Assembly: GCA_000384935.1 (NCBI GenBank)
Contig: ARRA01000001.1
Span: forward strand, 103,810-167,809
From: a gamma proteobacterium SCGC AAA076-P13
GTDB lineage: Bacteria > Pseudomonadota > Gammaproteobacteria > Magnimaribacterales > D2472
Length of the DNA: 64,000 bases
Direction: 5' to 3'
A model generated the notes under the pieces. That model saw only the letters and a program-made list of their open reading frames with translations. It made no database searches and was not told the DNA's origin. The position numbers were made by a program, and so were the translations under genes. Below are positions 53,405 through 63,367 of the stretch, piece after piece. Every line of letters begins with the position of its first letter. Position 1 is the stretch's first letter.

Positions 53405-56400
53405 TTAGAATCTTAACTGATATGTTAAGAATGCTTGTGGTCCAAATCTTGGATATCTGAATGAATTGAAACCGTAAGGGTAGAAAGAACTACCTGTATC
53501 ATAATAGGCATCTGTATCAGGGATTGCATCAAATATATTTGTTACAGTCAATGATAAGAACGAGTCTTGAGATAAATCATAACCAACAGCAAGGTTTGTA
53601 TCAAAATAAGGACTCATAGTCTTGCCATAATACCCTTCTAAATGACCAACTCTTAGTGTAGATGTACTTACAGACCAGTCACCTCTCTGCCATCCGAATC
53701 TAATAGATTGTCTGGATCTTGGAGTATATAAGTTATTCATATAGCTGAGCAATGGATCTCCAATATCTTCAGCATACTTTAAATCAATTTGATTTGTACT
53801 TGTAATACTGAATGAGAAATCACCAGCAGCATCTGTTACCCAGTTGTAGAAAATAGCAGTATCAACACCTATAAACTCTTGACCAGCAATATTTACAGGA
53901 GTCTCATAAAGAGCTGTAATTGAACCTTCAGCTAAGACATTATCATAAGATTCTGGTGTGAAATTCTTACCACCTCTAACAATTGAAGCATATACTTGTG
54001 AACAGTATGAGTCAGGATAATTAATTGCTCCTGCAGATGTATCGCCAGCCTCTTGTGCACGACAGATAGCCTCATCTCTCACAATAGAACCTAAATCTTT
54101 AGTAGAAACAATATCTGCTAACTGAATATGGAAAGCATCAACAGTAATTAACAGCCTATCAACAGGCTCCCAAGCAATACCTATTGAATATGAGTCGCCC
54201 TCTTCTTCTTTAAGATTTAAATTACCAGTTGTAACTCCATCAATATTAATAATACCGTAACCTGGAGATGCTATAGCACAACCTTCGCCTGATTGACCCC
54301 AGTCACCTGAAGCGTAGCATTGGTAGAAATCAGTTTCGCTTGTAAAGAATCTTCTTTCTCCAACAAATGAGTATGGAAGATCTGGTGCTTTAAAGGACTC
54401 TGACCATGAAGCTCTTACCAATAGGTTATCAACAGGTCTCCATTCAAAAGAAGCACCCATTGTTCTTCTATCGACATTACTTGTTTTACTATCATATTCA
54501 TCTTGACGCGTTGATAGATTAACTAGGAAATTTTCTGCTAGAGGTATAGCTAACTCAAAACCAAAAGCAGTTCTATCTCTTTCACCACCTCCGTCTACAC
54601 CACCAACACCCCAAAGAAGCCCGTCTTTGTTTGCTTGACTAAGTTGAACATCGTAACCTTTCGTTTGTTTTTCAACTACAGCAGCGAAACTTAATGGTCC
54701 ATATGGTAATTGCATAATATCACCGGTAACACTCGCCTGGAATAACTCTGAAAATGCATCAGCTGGCTCTACGTTATCAACTCTCAGAGCTTCAAGCTCC
54801 TCAGAAGATTGAGTGCTTAGATACCAATCCCAGTTGTAGCAATTTGGCTGATTATAGCTGGCAGCATAATCATAAACCCCTGAATTGCCATAATATCCAT
54901 TTGTTATAGACGTTGCATAATCAGTAGCCTCACCATTTGAAAGATCACCATCTAATAGATCTGCTGAATCAAGAACACAGGGATTGCCTGCGCCATCAAC
55001 ACCGCCAATGTTATGAATTTTGTCATATAAAGCTGAAGCTAAGAAATTTCTTCCAGTTTTTACAATGTCATAGGTATTGTCTGTATATGATACGTCCCAC
55101 TCAAACCCATTCGATAATATACCTCTCGCACCTATATCGATAGTAGTTGTATCCTCATCATAGCTAGATCCTCTTACAGCATTAGTGAATATTTTTTGTA
55201 TTCTAAAATCCATCATTGAAGCAGTTGCACCTGCATTGGGCTGACCAACTGGGACAACATGGTTCTGTGTATATTGACCACCAAATGCCTGAGGTCCTGC
55301 CACCCAAACGAATGGTGTAAATAAGTTATCAAGTGTGCCTTCAGTTTTATTTTTAAGATGAATGAACTTTGCATATATCTCAACTTTGTCAGTTAACTCA
55401 TATGTACCTGATAAATAAGCAGATGCTCTTGACCTTTCATTGGTAAGTGTTCCATTAGAACTCATATCAAATCCACAATAAGCACCATAGTAGCTTGCAG
55501 CATATGCGGCGTGCTGTTCAGGTGTAGAGATGGTATATCCAGGATCAGCCTGAGAACATGATTGGTCTATATACTCACCAGTTGACCAGTCTATTAATGA
55601 ACCTAAGTTACCTGATTCAGGGTTTAGATGAAGTCCATAGTAAATAGTATCTCTGATAAGTAGGCCTCTTGATGAAAGAGCAACTTCTCTTGAAGATTGA
55701 TCCTCGTATGAGTCATGCTCACTTCTGCTTTGTATTGGAATAGACTGTTCGTCTCTATATTCAAGTGCGTATGTGTATGCAAGCCTATCAGTGAATCCAC
55801 CACCAGCAAATTCAAAGTTAACAGTCTCACCACCAGTTCCTGAACCTACACCACCACCGACTTGTGCTCTAAAGGTTTTGTCTTCAAGTCCATCTACTAA
55901 TATTATATTAACAACACCAGCAACGGCATCAGAACCATAAATTGATGAGGCTCCTGATGTTAATATTTCTATTCTTTCAACAGCCGCCAACGGTATAGCT
56001 GCATAGTTAAATGATGCAGACTCTCCATTATATGGGAATGGATAGTCTGACGTTCTTTTGCCGTTAACAAGAACTAAAGTCCTTCCTGGACCAAAATCTC
56101 TTAAATTAATAGGTTGAAGTGACTTATTGAAACCAGCCTGAAAGTTTTCTCCATTAACAGAACCAGTGTTCTGAGTTAGATTACTAACTGCATCATAAAC
56201 AGTTTGAAAGCCTTGGGCTTCAATATCTGATCTAGTTATAGTTATTAAAGGTGTAGCGCCTTCGACGTCGGTTCTCTTAATTCTTGAACCCGTAACACTT
56301 ACTCGTCCGAGGTCTTGAGAGCCCTCAGATGCTGAAGAGTCACTTGTATTAACAGTTGACTCAACAACTGTTTGCTCAACAACAGCTTCTTGAGCTGCAG

Positions 56401-56500
56401 TATCTGTGCTCTCGGATGATACCTCCTCTCCAGGATTGTCAGCAAAAACCAGGCCAACAGTTAAGAAAGAAAATATAGTTAAATATTTAAAATTATTCAT
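53405..56500 (-). CDS. TonB-dependent receptor
   Basis: Outer-membrane receptor of 1031 residues. Signal peptide about 1-20, then a Ser/Thr/Glu-rich low-complexity segment (about 22-60). The TonB-box-like region DLGRVSVTGSRIKRTDVEGATPL leads into the plug (LNLRDFGPGRTLVLVNGKRT-type segment and VERIEILTSGASSIYGSDAVAGVVNIIL). The 22-strand barrel ends in a Phe (TYQLRF). This is the Caulobacter-like receptor class common in marine bacteria. Divergent from a secreted S9 peptidase and directly ahead of the Ttp energising operon, suggesting peptide-like cargo. Confidence 0.95.
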   Translation of the reverse strand: MNNFKYLTIFSFLTVGLVFADNPGEEVSSESTDTAAQEAVVEQTVVESTVNTSDSSASEGSQDLGRVSVTGSRIKRTDVEGATPLITITRSDIEAQGFQTVYDAVSNLTQNTGSVNGENFQAGFNKSLQPINLRDFGPGRTLVLVNGKRTSDYPFPYNGESASFNYAAIPLAAVERIEILTSGASSIYGSDAVAGVVNIILVDGLEDKTFRAQVGGGVGSGTGGETVNFEFAGGGFTDRLAYTYALEYRDEQSIPIQSRSEHDSYEDQSSREVALSSRGLLIRDTIYYGLHLNPESGNLGSLIDWSTGEYIDQSCSQADPGYTISTPEQHAAYAASYYGAYCGFDMSSNGTLTNERSRASAYLSGTYELTDKVEIYAKFIHLKNKTEGTLDNLFTPFVWVAGPQAFGGQYTQNHVVPVGQPNAGATASMMDFRIQKIFTNAVRGSSYDEDTTTIDIGARGILSNGFEWDVSYTDNTYDIVKTGRNFLASALYDKIHNIGGVDGAGNPCVLDSADLLDGDLSNGEATDYATSITNGYYGNSGVYDYAASYNQPNCYNWDWYLSTQSSEELEALRVDNVEPADAFSELFQASVTGDIMQLPYGPLSFAAVVEKQTKGYDVQLSQANKDGLLWGVGGVDGGGERDRTAFGFELAIPLAENFLVNLSTRQDEYDSKTSNVDRRTMGASFEWRPVDNLLVRASWSESFKAPDLPYSFVGERRFFTSETDFYQCYASGDWGQSGEGCAIASPGYGIINIDGVTTGNLNLKEEEGDSYSIGIAWEPVDRLLITVDAFHIQLADIVSTKDLGSIVRDEAICRAQEAGDTSAGAINYPDSYCSQVYASIVRGGKNFTPESYDNVLAEGSITALYETPVNIAGQEFIGVDTAIFYNWVTDAAGDFSFSITSTNQIDLKYAEDIGDPLLSYMNNLYTPRSRQSIRFGWQRGDWSVSTSTLRVGHLEGYYGKTMSPYFDTNLAVGYDLSQDSFLSLTVTNIFDAIPDTDAYYDTGSSFYPYGFNSFRYPRFGPQAFLTYQLRF

Positions 56501-56504
56501 AGCA

Positions 56505-56514
56505 TATCCCCATA
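56505..56514 (-). promoter_or_regulatory. G-rich ribosome-binding site of the second TonB receptor
   Basis: The minus strand reads TATGGGGATA, 4 nt before the ATG, identical over ten bases to the site before the other receptor (2790-2799). It fixes the start codon. The rest of the 232-bp gap to the S9 peptidase is very AT-rich; I see no clear operator in it. Confidence 0.6.
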
Positions 56515-56732
56515 TGATTATGTTAAAAACACAGCATTGTGCCGTGTAGTACCTGAAATATACATAAATAGTAGATATTTGTATACATTTTTGGTCATTT
56601 AATTTTTTTAATAAAAGTTAATACTTATAGCTAATAAAAGTTAAATTATTAATCATGTAAAGTTACCTTTACATAAATTTAATGATATTATTATTGGTAG
56701 TGATTAAATGTATATTCTTATAGGTATTTCTT

Positions 56733-58820
56733 ATGTATAAACTGAACTTAAACAATATGTTACAAGGTCTTTCATTTGCTGTTTTAATGTTAACTATTAC
56801 AACATTTACTTTAGATGCATCTGCTAAAAATGAAATGATTCCAATCGAAAAGCTTGTCTGTTATGGACAAGGAACTGGCTTTGATCTTTCACCATCAGGT
56901 GATTATGTTGCGGCAATGGTTCCGGTAGATGAAAACAAATGCGACATCGAAGACCTATCAGACCAACAACTTAGTCAGTCAAGAGCGGTGCTTGTTGTTA
57001 CTAATATAAAAACAGGAGAAGCAAAAGTTTTGTCTGGAACCTCAATAACAACTGCTGTTGCCAGTTTTGAGTGGCTAAATAATGATCAGCTGCTTTTAAC
57101 TAGGGATGGCAGAGCAGAGATGGATTCATATAGTTATTACATAATTGATAAGGATGGCAAGAACAGTGAGCTACTTATTGAAGCATCAATGAATAAACGT
57201 TCGGCTGGCTATTCAATTCCTCGTGTAACTGGCATTTACCCAAAATTCCCTCAGAAAGTTATGGTCACCCTTAGTAGAGGCTCATCTAATTCTAGAGATC
57301 ATTATTGGCTTGATCTAGATACAAAAAAAACAACACTTATTGCAAGAGAGCCATCAATTAAAAATGAACAAGCAGCGGGATATTTATTTGACCACAATGG
57401 AGTTTTAAAAGGCTTCTCAACATATACAACCGAAGGACCAGATATGGGCTTGGTAAATTCATTTTATTTATATAATCAGGATGGTTCTTTCGAAAAAATA
57501 AATAGCTGCAGACACCAAGCAGCCTGTTTTACTCCGCTTCGTTTTGATATCGATAACACTACCCTATTAGGGGTTGGCCAAGCTGTTCAGCCAGATGGTT
57601 CTATTCTTAATGAAACTGATACTAATGCGCTATGGGCATACGATACGATTAATAGGGAATTTATAGAAATGATCTATCATGATCCAGACTTTGATCTTGC
57701 AGCTCCTCTTCAGGGCTCTGGATATTTAAGAATGTGGTTTGATAATAGCTCAACAGCTGGAACGGAACTCTTTGGATTCTCATACCAAGCTGAAAAAACT
57801 AAGAAAATATATTTTGATAACTACTTTGCATCTATTAATAAATCACTTGAGGCAGTATTTGAAGGTTATCAGGTTTCAGTTTCAGATTGGAGCTCAGATC
57901 TATCTAAGTTTTTAGTTAGGGTCACTAGTTCATTTGACCCAGGTACTAGCTGGTTTTTTGATTCAACGACCGGAAACCTTGTACAGGTTTCATCACCTTC
58001 AAGGCCATGGTTGGATGATTATGAGATGGCAAAAACCGAGCCTTTTACATATACAGCAAGAGATGGCTTGAAGCTTCATGGTTATATTACTTTGCCAGTT
58101 GGTTATGAAAAAGGAACCAAAATACCATTTATTGTTCACCCACATGGCGGGCCAAATGCTAGAGACTACTATCAATATAATACTGAAGTTCAATTTTATG
58201 CATCCAGAGGGTACGGTGTAATACAAATGAATTATAGAGGCTCTACTACATACGGTAGGTCGGAAATGATTCTTGCAAATCATGAAATGGGTAAAACAAT
58301 GCAAACAGATAAATATGATGCGCTGTTCTGGGCAAGAGACCAAGGTTATGTTGATATGGATAAAGTTTGTATCTCTGGAGCTAGTTATGGAGGCTATGCA
58401 GCAATGCATGCTGCAACAAAAATGCCTGGAATGTTTAAATGCATAATTGCCTATGTTGGCGTTTATGACCTCACCGAAAGCGAGGATCTTAGAGGGCTCA
58501 TGTGGGGCAAATGGGGAATGCAGCAAGAATATGTTGAAAAAGGTGATCCCAAAGATCCCGAGGATTATAAAAACTTATATGACAATAGCCCAAACTATTT
58601 CGTTGAGAATATTACTGAGCCTGTTTTAATTATCACTGGAAGACGAGATCGAAATGTTAGGTTCCAAGATACAGTTAATATGGTTAATGAGTTCAGAAAG
58701 TATGGTGTTGAGCATGAATATATTATCAAGGGAGATGAGGGCCATGGCTATACTAAAGAGTCATCAAGATTAGAGCTCTGGCAGAGGTATGAAAAGTTTT
58801 TAGCTAAATATTTAGACTAG
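56733..58820 (+). CDS. Secreted S9-family prolyl oligopeptidase-like peptidase
   Basis: Serine peptidase of 695 residues, exported by a signal peptide (about 1-32, ending DASAK). An N-terminal beta-propeller (about 40-420) gates the alpha/beta-hydrolase domain (about 430-695). The triad is readable: Ser551 in [12 protein letters not shown], Asp639 in GRRDRNVRF and His671 in DEGHGY. The oxyanion region is [26 protein letters not shown]. It would trim di- or oligopeptides in the periplasm. Divergent from the large TonB-dependent receptor, with which it may share regulation. The last 4 bp overlap the convergent dehydrogenase. Confidence 0.94.
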   Translation: MYKLNLNNMLQGLSFAVLMLTITTFTLDASAKNEMIPIEKLVCYGQGTGFDLSPSGDYVAAMVPVDENKCDIEDLSDQQLSQSRAVLVVTNIKTGEAKVLSGTSITTAVASFEWLNNDQLLLTRDGRAEMDSYSYYIIDKDGKNSELLIEASMNKRSAGYSIPRVTGIYPKFPQKVMVTLSRGSSNSRDHYWLDLDTKKTTLIAREPSIKNEQAAGYLFDHNGVLKGFSTYTTEGPDMGLVNSFYLYNQDGSFEKINSCRHQAACFTPLRFDIDNTTLLGVGQAVQPDGSILNETDTNALWAYDTINREFIEMIYHDPDFDLAAPLQGSGYLRMWFDNSSTAGTELFGFSYQAEKTKKIYFDNYFASINKSLEAVFEGYQVSVSDWSSDLSKFLVRVTSSFDPGTSWFFDSTTGNLVQVSSPSRPWLDDYEMAKTEPFTYTARDGLKLHGYITLPVGYEKGTKIPFIVHPHGGPNARDYYQYNTEVQFYASRGYGVIQMNYRGSTTYGRSEMILANHEMGKTMQTDKYDALFWARDQGYVDMDKVCISGASYGGYAAMHAATKMPGMFKCIIAYVGVYDLTESEDLRGLMWGKWGMQQEYVEKGDPKDPEDYKNLYDNSPNYFVENITEPVLIITGRRDRNVRFQDTVNMVNEFRKYGVEHEYIIKGDEGHGYTKESSRLELWQRYEKFLAKYLD

Positions 58821-59974
58821 AAGCTAGCTATATCTGTTTGTTTCTGACCAAGTATTAAGGAATGCACATCGTGCGTTCCTTCATACGTGTTAACCGCTTC
58901 TAAATTCATACAGTGACGTATCACGTGATACTCATCACTAATTCCATTGCCGCCATGAATATCTCTAGCCTCTCTTGCTATATCAAGCCCTTTTTGGCAA
59001 TTATTTCTTTTTACAAGTGAAATCATTTCTGGTTTCATTTTATTATCATCAATTAGCCTCCCAACGCGAAGAGCACCTTGAAGGCCTAAAGCTATATCTG
59101 TTTGCATATTGGCAAGTTTCATTTGAACAAGCTGTTTTGAGGCAAGCGGTTTTCCAAATTGAATTCTGTCTAACGAATATTCTAAGGATGCATTCCAGCA
59201 AAATTCTGCAGCTCCCATTGCACCCCAGGCTATTCCATATCGAGCCATATTTAAGCAAGAAAACGGACCTTTAAAACTTTGAACATCTGGTAAAACTTTT
59301 TCATCAGAAACAAAAACATCATCAAGGAATATCTGTCCTGTTATAGAAGCTCTTAATGAAAACTTTCCTTCAAGCTTTGGAGTATTTAAACCATCAACTC
59401 CCCTATCAACTATAAAACCTCTGAGTATGCCCTGCTCATCCTTTGCCCAGATAATTAGAACATCAGCAATTGGTGAATTAGTTATCCAGGTTTTAGAACC
59501 ATTTAAGTTATAACCACCATCTACTTTTTTAGCATTAGTTTTCATTGAGCCAGGATCTGAACCTGCATCTGGCTCTGTAAGACCAAAACACCCTATCAAG
59601 TCACCATTAGCCATTTGAGGTAAATAAAATTCTTTCTGTTCTTCTGAGCCAAATTTATGAATAGCATGCATTGCTAATGAAGTTTGCACACTAAAAGCAG
59701 ATCTGTAACTCGAGTCTACTCTTTCAATCTCTCTAGCAATAAGACCATAAGAAACATAGTTAGTGCCTGCGCATCCATAACCGTCTATAGGAGCTCCTAA
59801 AAAACCAAGCTGGCCCATTTCTTTATAAATAGATTTATTAAATATTTCATTCCTATTAGCATCTAATATTCCTGGCATTAATTCTTTTTGACAATAGTCT
59901 CTCGCAGATTTTTGAATACTGAGTTCTTCGTCAGTTAACTGGTCGTCTAATAATAAAATATCTTGAATGGTCAT
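58817..59974 (-). CDS. gcdH: Glutaryl-CoA dehydrogenase-like acyl-CoA dehydrogenase
   Basis: FAD enzyme of 385 residues that oxidises and decarboxylates glutaryl-CoA to crotonyl-CoA in lysine and tryptophan breakdown. Seen: [88 protein letters not shown], and the C-terminal catalytic Glu in [24 protein letters not shown], which is the glutaryl-CoA dehydrogenase pattern. An indoleamine dioxygenase lies 2 kb away, so tryptophan use is conceivable. It follows the mini-Smr gene by 3 bp. Confidence 0.92.
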   Translation of the reverse strand: MTIQDILLLDDQLTDEELSIQKSARDYCQKELMPGILDANRNEIFNKSIYKEMGQLGFLGAPIDGYGCAGTNYVSYGLIAREIERVDSSYRSAFSVQTSLAMHAIHKFGSEEQKEFYLPQMANGDLIGCFGLTEPDAGSDPGSMKTNAKKVDGGYNLNGSKTWITNSPIADVLIIWAKDEQGILRGFIVDRGVDGLNTPKLEGKFSLRASITGQIFLDDVFVSDEKVLPDVQSFKGPFSCLNMARYGIAWGAMGAAEFCWNASLEYSLDRIQFGKPLASKQLVQMKLANMQTDIALGLQGALRVGRLIDDNKMKPEMISLVKRNNCQKGLDIAREARDIHGGNGISDEYHVIRHCMNLEAVNTYEGTHDVHSLILGQKQTDIASF

Positions 59975-59977
59975 AAT

Positions 59978-60211
59978 TTATATCCTCTCAATTCTTATAA
60001 TACCAAATCTTGGTGAAGAATAAGTAATAGAATCTTTGTCTAATTCACTTTTAACAATTCTTATCATTTCAACACTGTTGCCACAAATAATAATCAGTGG
60101 AATCTCGCTTTGATATTGATATACAAAGTTAAGAATAATTCCTTCAACATCAAAATGTCTTTCCCCATGAAGATCTAGATGTGTAATACCCCTTTCTTGA
60201 AAAACGTTCAT
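59978..60211 (-). CDS. Stand-alone mini-Smr-like protein (77 residues)
   Basis: A small protein with the Smr-domain opening LDLHGERHFDVEGIILNFVYQYQ, followed by PLIIICGNSVEMIRIVKSEL in place of the usual iIhGkG loop. Smr domains nick or bind nucleic acids at structures or stalled ribosomes; the LDLHG motif is retained, but the GxG loop is altered (GNS). It precedes the dehydrogenase by 3 bp and is divergent from tdk. Confidence 0.72.
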   Translation of the reverse strand: MNVFQERGITHLDLHGERHFDVEGIILNFVYQYQSEIPLIIICGNSVEMIRIVKSELDKDSITYSSPRFGIIRIERI

Positions 60212-60249
60212 GAACTATTATTACATTCCTAATTAATAAAATAAAAATA

Positions 60250-60831
60250 ATGGCTAAACTTCATTTTTTCTACTCAACAATGAATGCTGGAAAGTCTACA
60301 TCACTCCTTCAATCTAATCATAACTATTTAGAAAGTAATTTAGATACAATAATTTTTCTTCCTGATGAGACCAATAAGTCATCTAAAGGCCAGATAGTCT
60401 CAAGAATTGGATTAAAGGCCAAGGCCGTAATAGCTGATAAAGATTTTAATTTTATTGTGTACGTTAAAAAAAATAAAACATCGAAATTAAGCTGCATTCT
60501 TATCGATGAGGCTCAGTTTCTCTCTAAAATTCAAATCAGGCAGCTAGGAGAAGTAGCCGATAAATTAAATATCCCAGTTATGTGCTATGGGATAAGAACT
60601 GACTTTAGAGGTGAGCTTTTTGAGGGTAGCTCAGAGCTTCTTGCTCTTGCAGATAATCTCATTGAATTAAAAACTATTTGTTATGACTGTGGAAGGAAGG
60701 CTACTATGGTTGTTAGGGTGGATAAAGATGGAGGGGTTGTTACTGAGGGCTCAAAAATACAGATTGGTGGAAATGATCAGTACACTCCAGTATGCAGAAA
60801 GCATTTTAGAAAAAGAACCAAACTAATATAA
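60250..60831 (+). CDS. tdk: Thymidine kinase
   Basis: Type II thymidine kinase of 193 residues for pyrimidine salvage. P-loop STMNAGKSTSLLQ, Walker B ILIDEAQFL, the lasso motif region NLIELKTICYDCGRKATMVVRVDKDG, and C-terminal PVCRKHF, giving the zinc ligands CxxC and CxxH. Start 38 bp after the divergent Smr-like gene, with no clear Shine-Dalgarno. The MDR reductase follows after 10 bp. Confidence 0.96.
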   Translation: MAKLHFFYSTMNAGKSTSLLQSNHNYLESNLDTIIFLPDETNKSSKGQIVSRIGLKAKAVIADKDFNFIVYVKKNKTSKLSCILIDEAQFLSKIQIRQLGEVADKLNIPVMCYGIRTDFRGELFEGSSELLALADNLIELKTICYDCGRKATMVVRVDKDGGVVTEGSKIQIGGNDQYTPVCRKHFRKRTKLI

Positions 60832-60841
60832 AAGGAACACA

Positions 60842-61855
60842 ATGAACTATTTAAACACTCAATACCTTCTAGATAAGCGACCATCAGGAATGCCTGAAGA
60901 TGACTGCTGGAAGCTTCATCAAGAATCCATTACTTCTTTAGAAAAAAATGAAATTCTTATTGAAGTTAAATATCTTTCAATTGACCCGTATATGAGAGGA
61001 CGAATGAATGAAGGGGCCTCATACGCGGCTCCAACAAAAATTGGTGAGCCAATGGCAGGTGAAACCGTTGGTGTTGTAGTTGAGAGTAATTCAAATATAT
61101 TTAAAGTGGGTGATAAAGTTTGTGCGCACATGGGGTGGCAAACATACATAAAAACAAAAGATACAAATCCAGTATTGTTAAAAGTTCCAGAATCCTCAAT
61201 ACCTTTATCTGCGTATTTAGGAACTGTTGGTATGCCTGGCAGAACAGCTTACTTTGGACTTAATAGAGTAGGCAAACCAAAAGCTGGAGAAACATTAGTT
61301 GTTTCAGCCGCATCAGGTGCAGTAGGAACTGTTGTTGGTCAATTAGCTAAATCATATGGACTACAAGTTATTGGTATCGCAGGTGGACCAGAGAAATGTT
61401 CCTTTGTTAAGGATGAGCTAGGTTTCGACGCTTGCATTGATTATAAAGCTGGTAATTTGGTAGCCGACCTTAAAAATGCTTGCCCAAATGGAGTGGATAT
61501 TTATTTTGAAAATGTAGGTGGAGAAGTTACAAGAGCCATTGCTCCCCTTCTTAATAAAGGATCAAGGGTGCCTGTTTGTGGTTTCATATCTCAATACAAT
61601 GCAAAAGATATATTTGAAACTGAGACTCCATTTCATGTACTAGGAAAGCTTAATCCAAAACCAGTTCATAGATTCTTTGTTGTCACTGAGTGGGCCGATG
61701 AATGGGATAAGGCAACGAATGAAATATCAAAACTAATTGAGAGCAATGATTTAATTTATCGAGAAACTATTACCAAAGGTTTTGAAAATGCACCCCAGGC
61801 ACTTAGAGATGTTTTGACTGGTAAAAACTTCGGAAAACAAATCATAGAAATCTAA
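60842..61855 (+). CDS. NADP-dependent medium-chain reductase (CurA/YncB-like)
   Basis: Zinc-independent MDR of 337 residues, similar to curcumin reductase and prostaglandin/leukotriene reductases that reduce enone double bonds with NADPH. Markers: YLSIDPYMRGRMNEGASYAAPTKIGEPMAGETVG, LGTVGMPGRTAYFGLNRVGKPKAGETLVVSAASGAVGTVVGQLAKSYGL and FENVGGEVTRAIAPLLNKGSRVPVCGFISQYN. A AAAGGA ribosome site precedes the ATG. Substrate unknown. Followed by a two-way terminator. Confidence 0.9.
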   Translation: MNYLNTQYLLDKRPSGMPEDDCWKLHQESITSLEKNEILIEVKYLSIDPYMRGRMNEGASYAAPTKIGEPMAGETVGVVVESNSNIFKVGDKVCAHMGWQTYIKTKDTNPVLLKVPESSIPLSAYLGTVGMPGRTAYFGLNRVGKPKAGETLVVSAASGAVGTVVGQLAKSYGLQVIGIAGGPEKCSFVKDELGFDACIDYKAGNLVADLKNACPNGVDIYFENVGGEVTRAIAPLLNKGSRVPVCGFISQYNAKDIFETETPFHVLGKLNPKPVHRFFVVTEWADEWDKATNEISKLIESNDLIYRETITKGFENAPQALRDVLTGKNFGKQIIEI

Positions 61856-61873
61856 TACACCAAACTCCAGACG

Positions 61874-61905
61874 AAAAAAAACAGAGGCTAGCTCTGTCTT
61901 TTTAA
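61874..61905. terminator. Bidirectional intrinsic terminator
   Basis: A 6-bp stem ACAGAG/CTCTGT (61881-61886 with 61892-61897) has a T-run on both strands: CTTTTTAA rightward, ending the reductase gene, and eight Ts leftward, ending the RNA candidate on the minus strand. Confidence 0.75.
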
Positions 61906-62094
61906 TTCGAGATCCTTAGGGGTCTAAAGTGAGATTATCCTTAGCTCCTTGATTTCTTTCTCTTGAAATCTTGGTGGGTTTATAAGCTCTTTTTTATCGT
62001 CGACTCTTACAAACGCTTTCACCCTATGGGCTCTACCTCTTTGATTCTCTCTACGTCCCGTCTGCAGTTGATCTTTAGTCGGAATCAAGTTGGT
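61874..62094 (-). ncRNA. Candidate small RNA of about 220 nt in the 360-bp gap
   Basis: The gap between the reductase and the dioxygenase is the largest in the window and is less AT-rich than other gaps. On the minus strand it has a -35/-10 pair (62128-62101) and a strong terminator, framing about 220 nt. Distal parts can pair (TTGATTC near the 5' end with GAATTAA near 61905), with a hairpin TTGAT/ATCAA inside; size and open rod-like form are compatible with 6S RNA or an unknown marine RNA. A 54-55-residue Arg/Lys-rich frame from a TTG also spans it, without a ribosome site. Identity not assigned. Confidence 0.5.
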
Positions 62095-62100
62095 CTAGTA

Positions 62101-62128
62101 ATATTACGCCTATGAAATTTATTGTCAA
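62101..62128 (-). promoter_or_regulatory. Sigma-70-like promoter of the second RNA candidate
   Basis: The minus strand carries a perfect TTGACA (62128-62123) and a TAATAT box (62106-62101) 16 nt apart. Transcription would start near 62094, well before any good start codon. Confidence 0.55.
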
Positions 62129-62218
62129 CACCTAAAATGCAAAAAGATTAATTAATTTGCAAATTGTTATCTATTTAAATTATTTGTATATATAAAATAT
62201 ATGTTTACTATATTAACC

Positions 62219-63367
62219 ATGAAAACATTCTTACCAAAAAAAGACCCGTTACAAAAATATAAAACTTCTACAAAGTCTCTCGAAACACTAGCTCATATTG
62301 CTAATCAGCTTCCCAAGCTACTTCTTACCGGGACTGTTCAGAAAACAATACAATCTTTATCGGTGAACGCACTTTCTATAGACAAGGTAATTAAGAATAA
62401 TGATCAACGTGAACTAAAATTAGCAATGACGCATTTAAGCTTTATTGCACATGCTTATATTTGGGGCGGCACCAATCCAGAAAAAATACTACCAGAAGTG
62501 ATTGCAAAACCATGGGTAAAAGTTTCTAAGATTCTTGGAAGACCACCCATTCTTAGCTATGGGAGTTATTGCTTGGATAACTGGTATAGACCAAACCCTA
62601 AGGAAGAGATATCTTTAGAAAATGTTGCTCTTTTAACAAATTTTTTAGGTGGTGTTGATGAAGATTGGTTTGTAACCATTCATGTATGTATAGAAAATGC
62701 AGCCAGCAAGGCTGTTGATGCAGCAACAAAATTATCTTTCCTTAAAGAAAGTGATTCCATAGAATCTTGCTCTGTTCATCTGAAAGACATCATCACCTCC
62801 TTGCGAGAAGTAAATAAGATTTTTTCCAGGATGCCAGAAAAATGTGATCCTTATGTTTATTATCACAGAGTGCGGCCTTTTATTTTTGGAACTAAAGATA
62901 ATCCAGATCTCAAAAAAGGACTTATTTATGAAAACCAGTTTGACAATAAACCTCAATTTTATAGAGGTGAAACTGGCGCACAAAGCAGCATTATGCCCTT
63001 CCTAGATGGTGCACTTGGTATTTATCATACCCAAGATCATCTAAGGCACTATCTAAATGAAATGAGAGACTATATGCCTCCAGAACATAAATTAATGATC
63101 GAAAAAGTAGAAGCTAGGTCTAATGCAAAAGAATTTATTCATAAATCCAAGAAATTAAAAAATGAATATAACAAATGCCTTGAAGAGATTAGACAGTTTA
63201 GAGCCATGCATCTTGAATTTGCTGCAACCTATATTCATAAGCAATCCCAGATAAAAAACCCATTTGGTAGAGGAGGATCAACTATCACAGGTACTGGTGG
63301 AACTCCTTTTATGAAGTACTTAAAGAAGCATAGAGATGAAACTCAAAAGCAAAAAATAAAGAACTAA
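62219..63367 (+). CDS. Indoleamine 2,3-dioxygenase-like heme enzyme
   Basis: Heme dioxygenase family protein of 382 residues. It would open the indole ring of tryptophan to N-formylkynurenine. Seen: PPILSYGSYCLDNWYRPNP, the proximal heme His region FRAMHLEFAATYIHKQ (His about 331), and the family C-terminus STITGTGGTPFMKYLKKHRDET. I start at ATG 62219 because a TACTAT box lies 7 nt before it; an in-frame ATG at 62201 is possible. No kynureninase genes are in view. Its end overlaps the convergent DUF1330 gene by 4 bp. Confidence 0.85.
   Translation: MKTFLPKKDPLQKYKTSTKSLETLAHIANQLPKLLLTGTVQKTIQSLSVNALSIDKVIKNNDQRELKLAMTHLSFIAHAYIWGGTNPEKILPEVIAKPWVKVSKILGRPPILSYGSYCLDNWYRPNPKEEISLENVALLTNFLGGVDEDWFVTIHVCIENAASKAVDAATKLSFLKESDSIESCSVHLKDIITSLREVNKIFSRMPEKCDPYVYYHRVRPFIFGTKDNPDLKKGLIYENQFDNKPQFYRGETGAQSSIMPFLDGALGIYHTQDHLRHYLNEMRDYMPPEHKLMIEKVEARSNAKEFIHKSKKLKNEYNKCLEEIRQFRAMHLEFAATYIHKQSQIKNPFGRGGSTITGTGGTPFMKYLKKHRDETQKQKIKN

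Noticed and set aside
57999..58526. 175-residue minus-strand frame opposite the S9 peptidase
   Set aside because: Covers the conserved catalytic domain on the other strand; Cys/His/Ile-rich composition is typical of antisense, with no promoter.
61930..62091. A 54-55-residue basic protein starting at TTG on the minus strand
   Set aside because: No ribosome site, start codon only a few nt after the predicted transcription start, and no ATG in frame. Kept as an alternative inside the RNA entry, not as a gene.
61874..62094. RNase P RNA, because the minus strand has AGGGTGAAA followed by GTAAGAG and later GCTTATA
   Set aside because: The order is suggestive, but GAGGAAAGTCC and ACAGAACCC are missing, the GTAAGAG loop is not closed by a good stem, and 220 nt is too short for bacterial RNase P.
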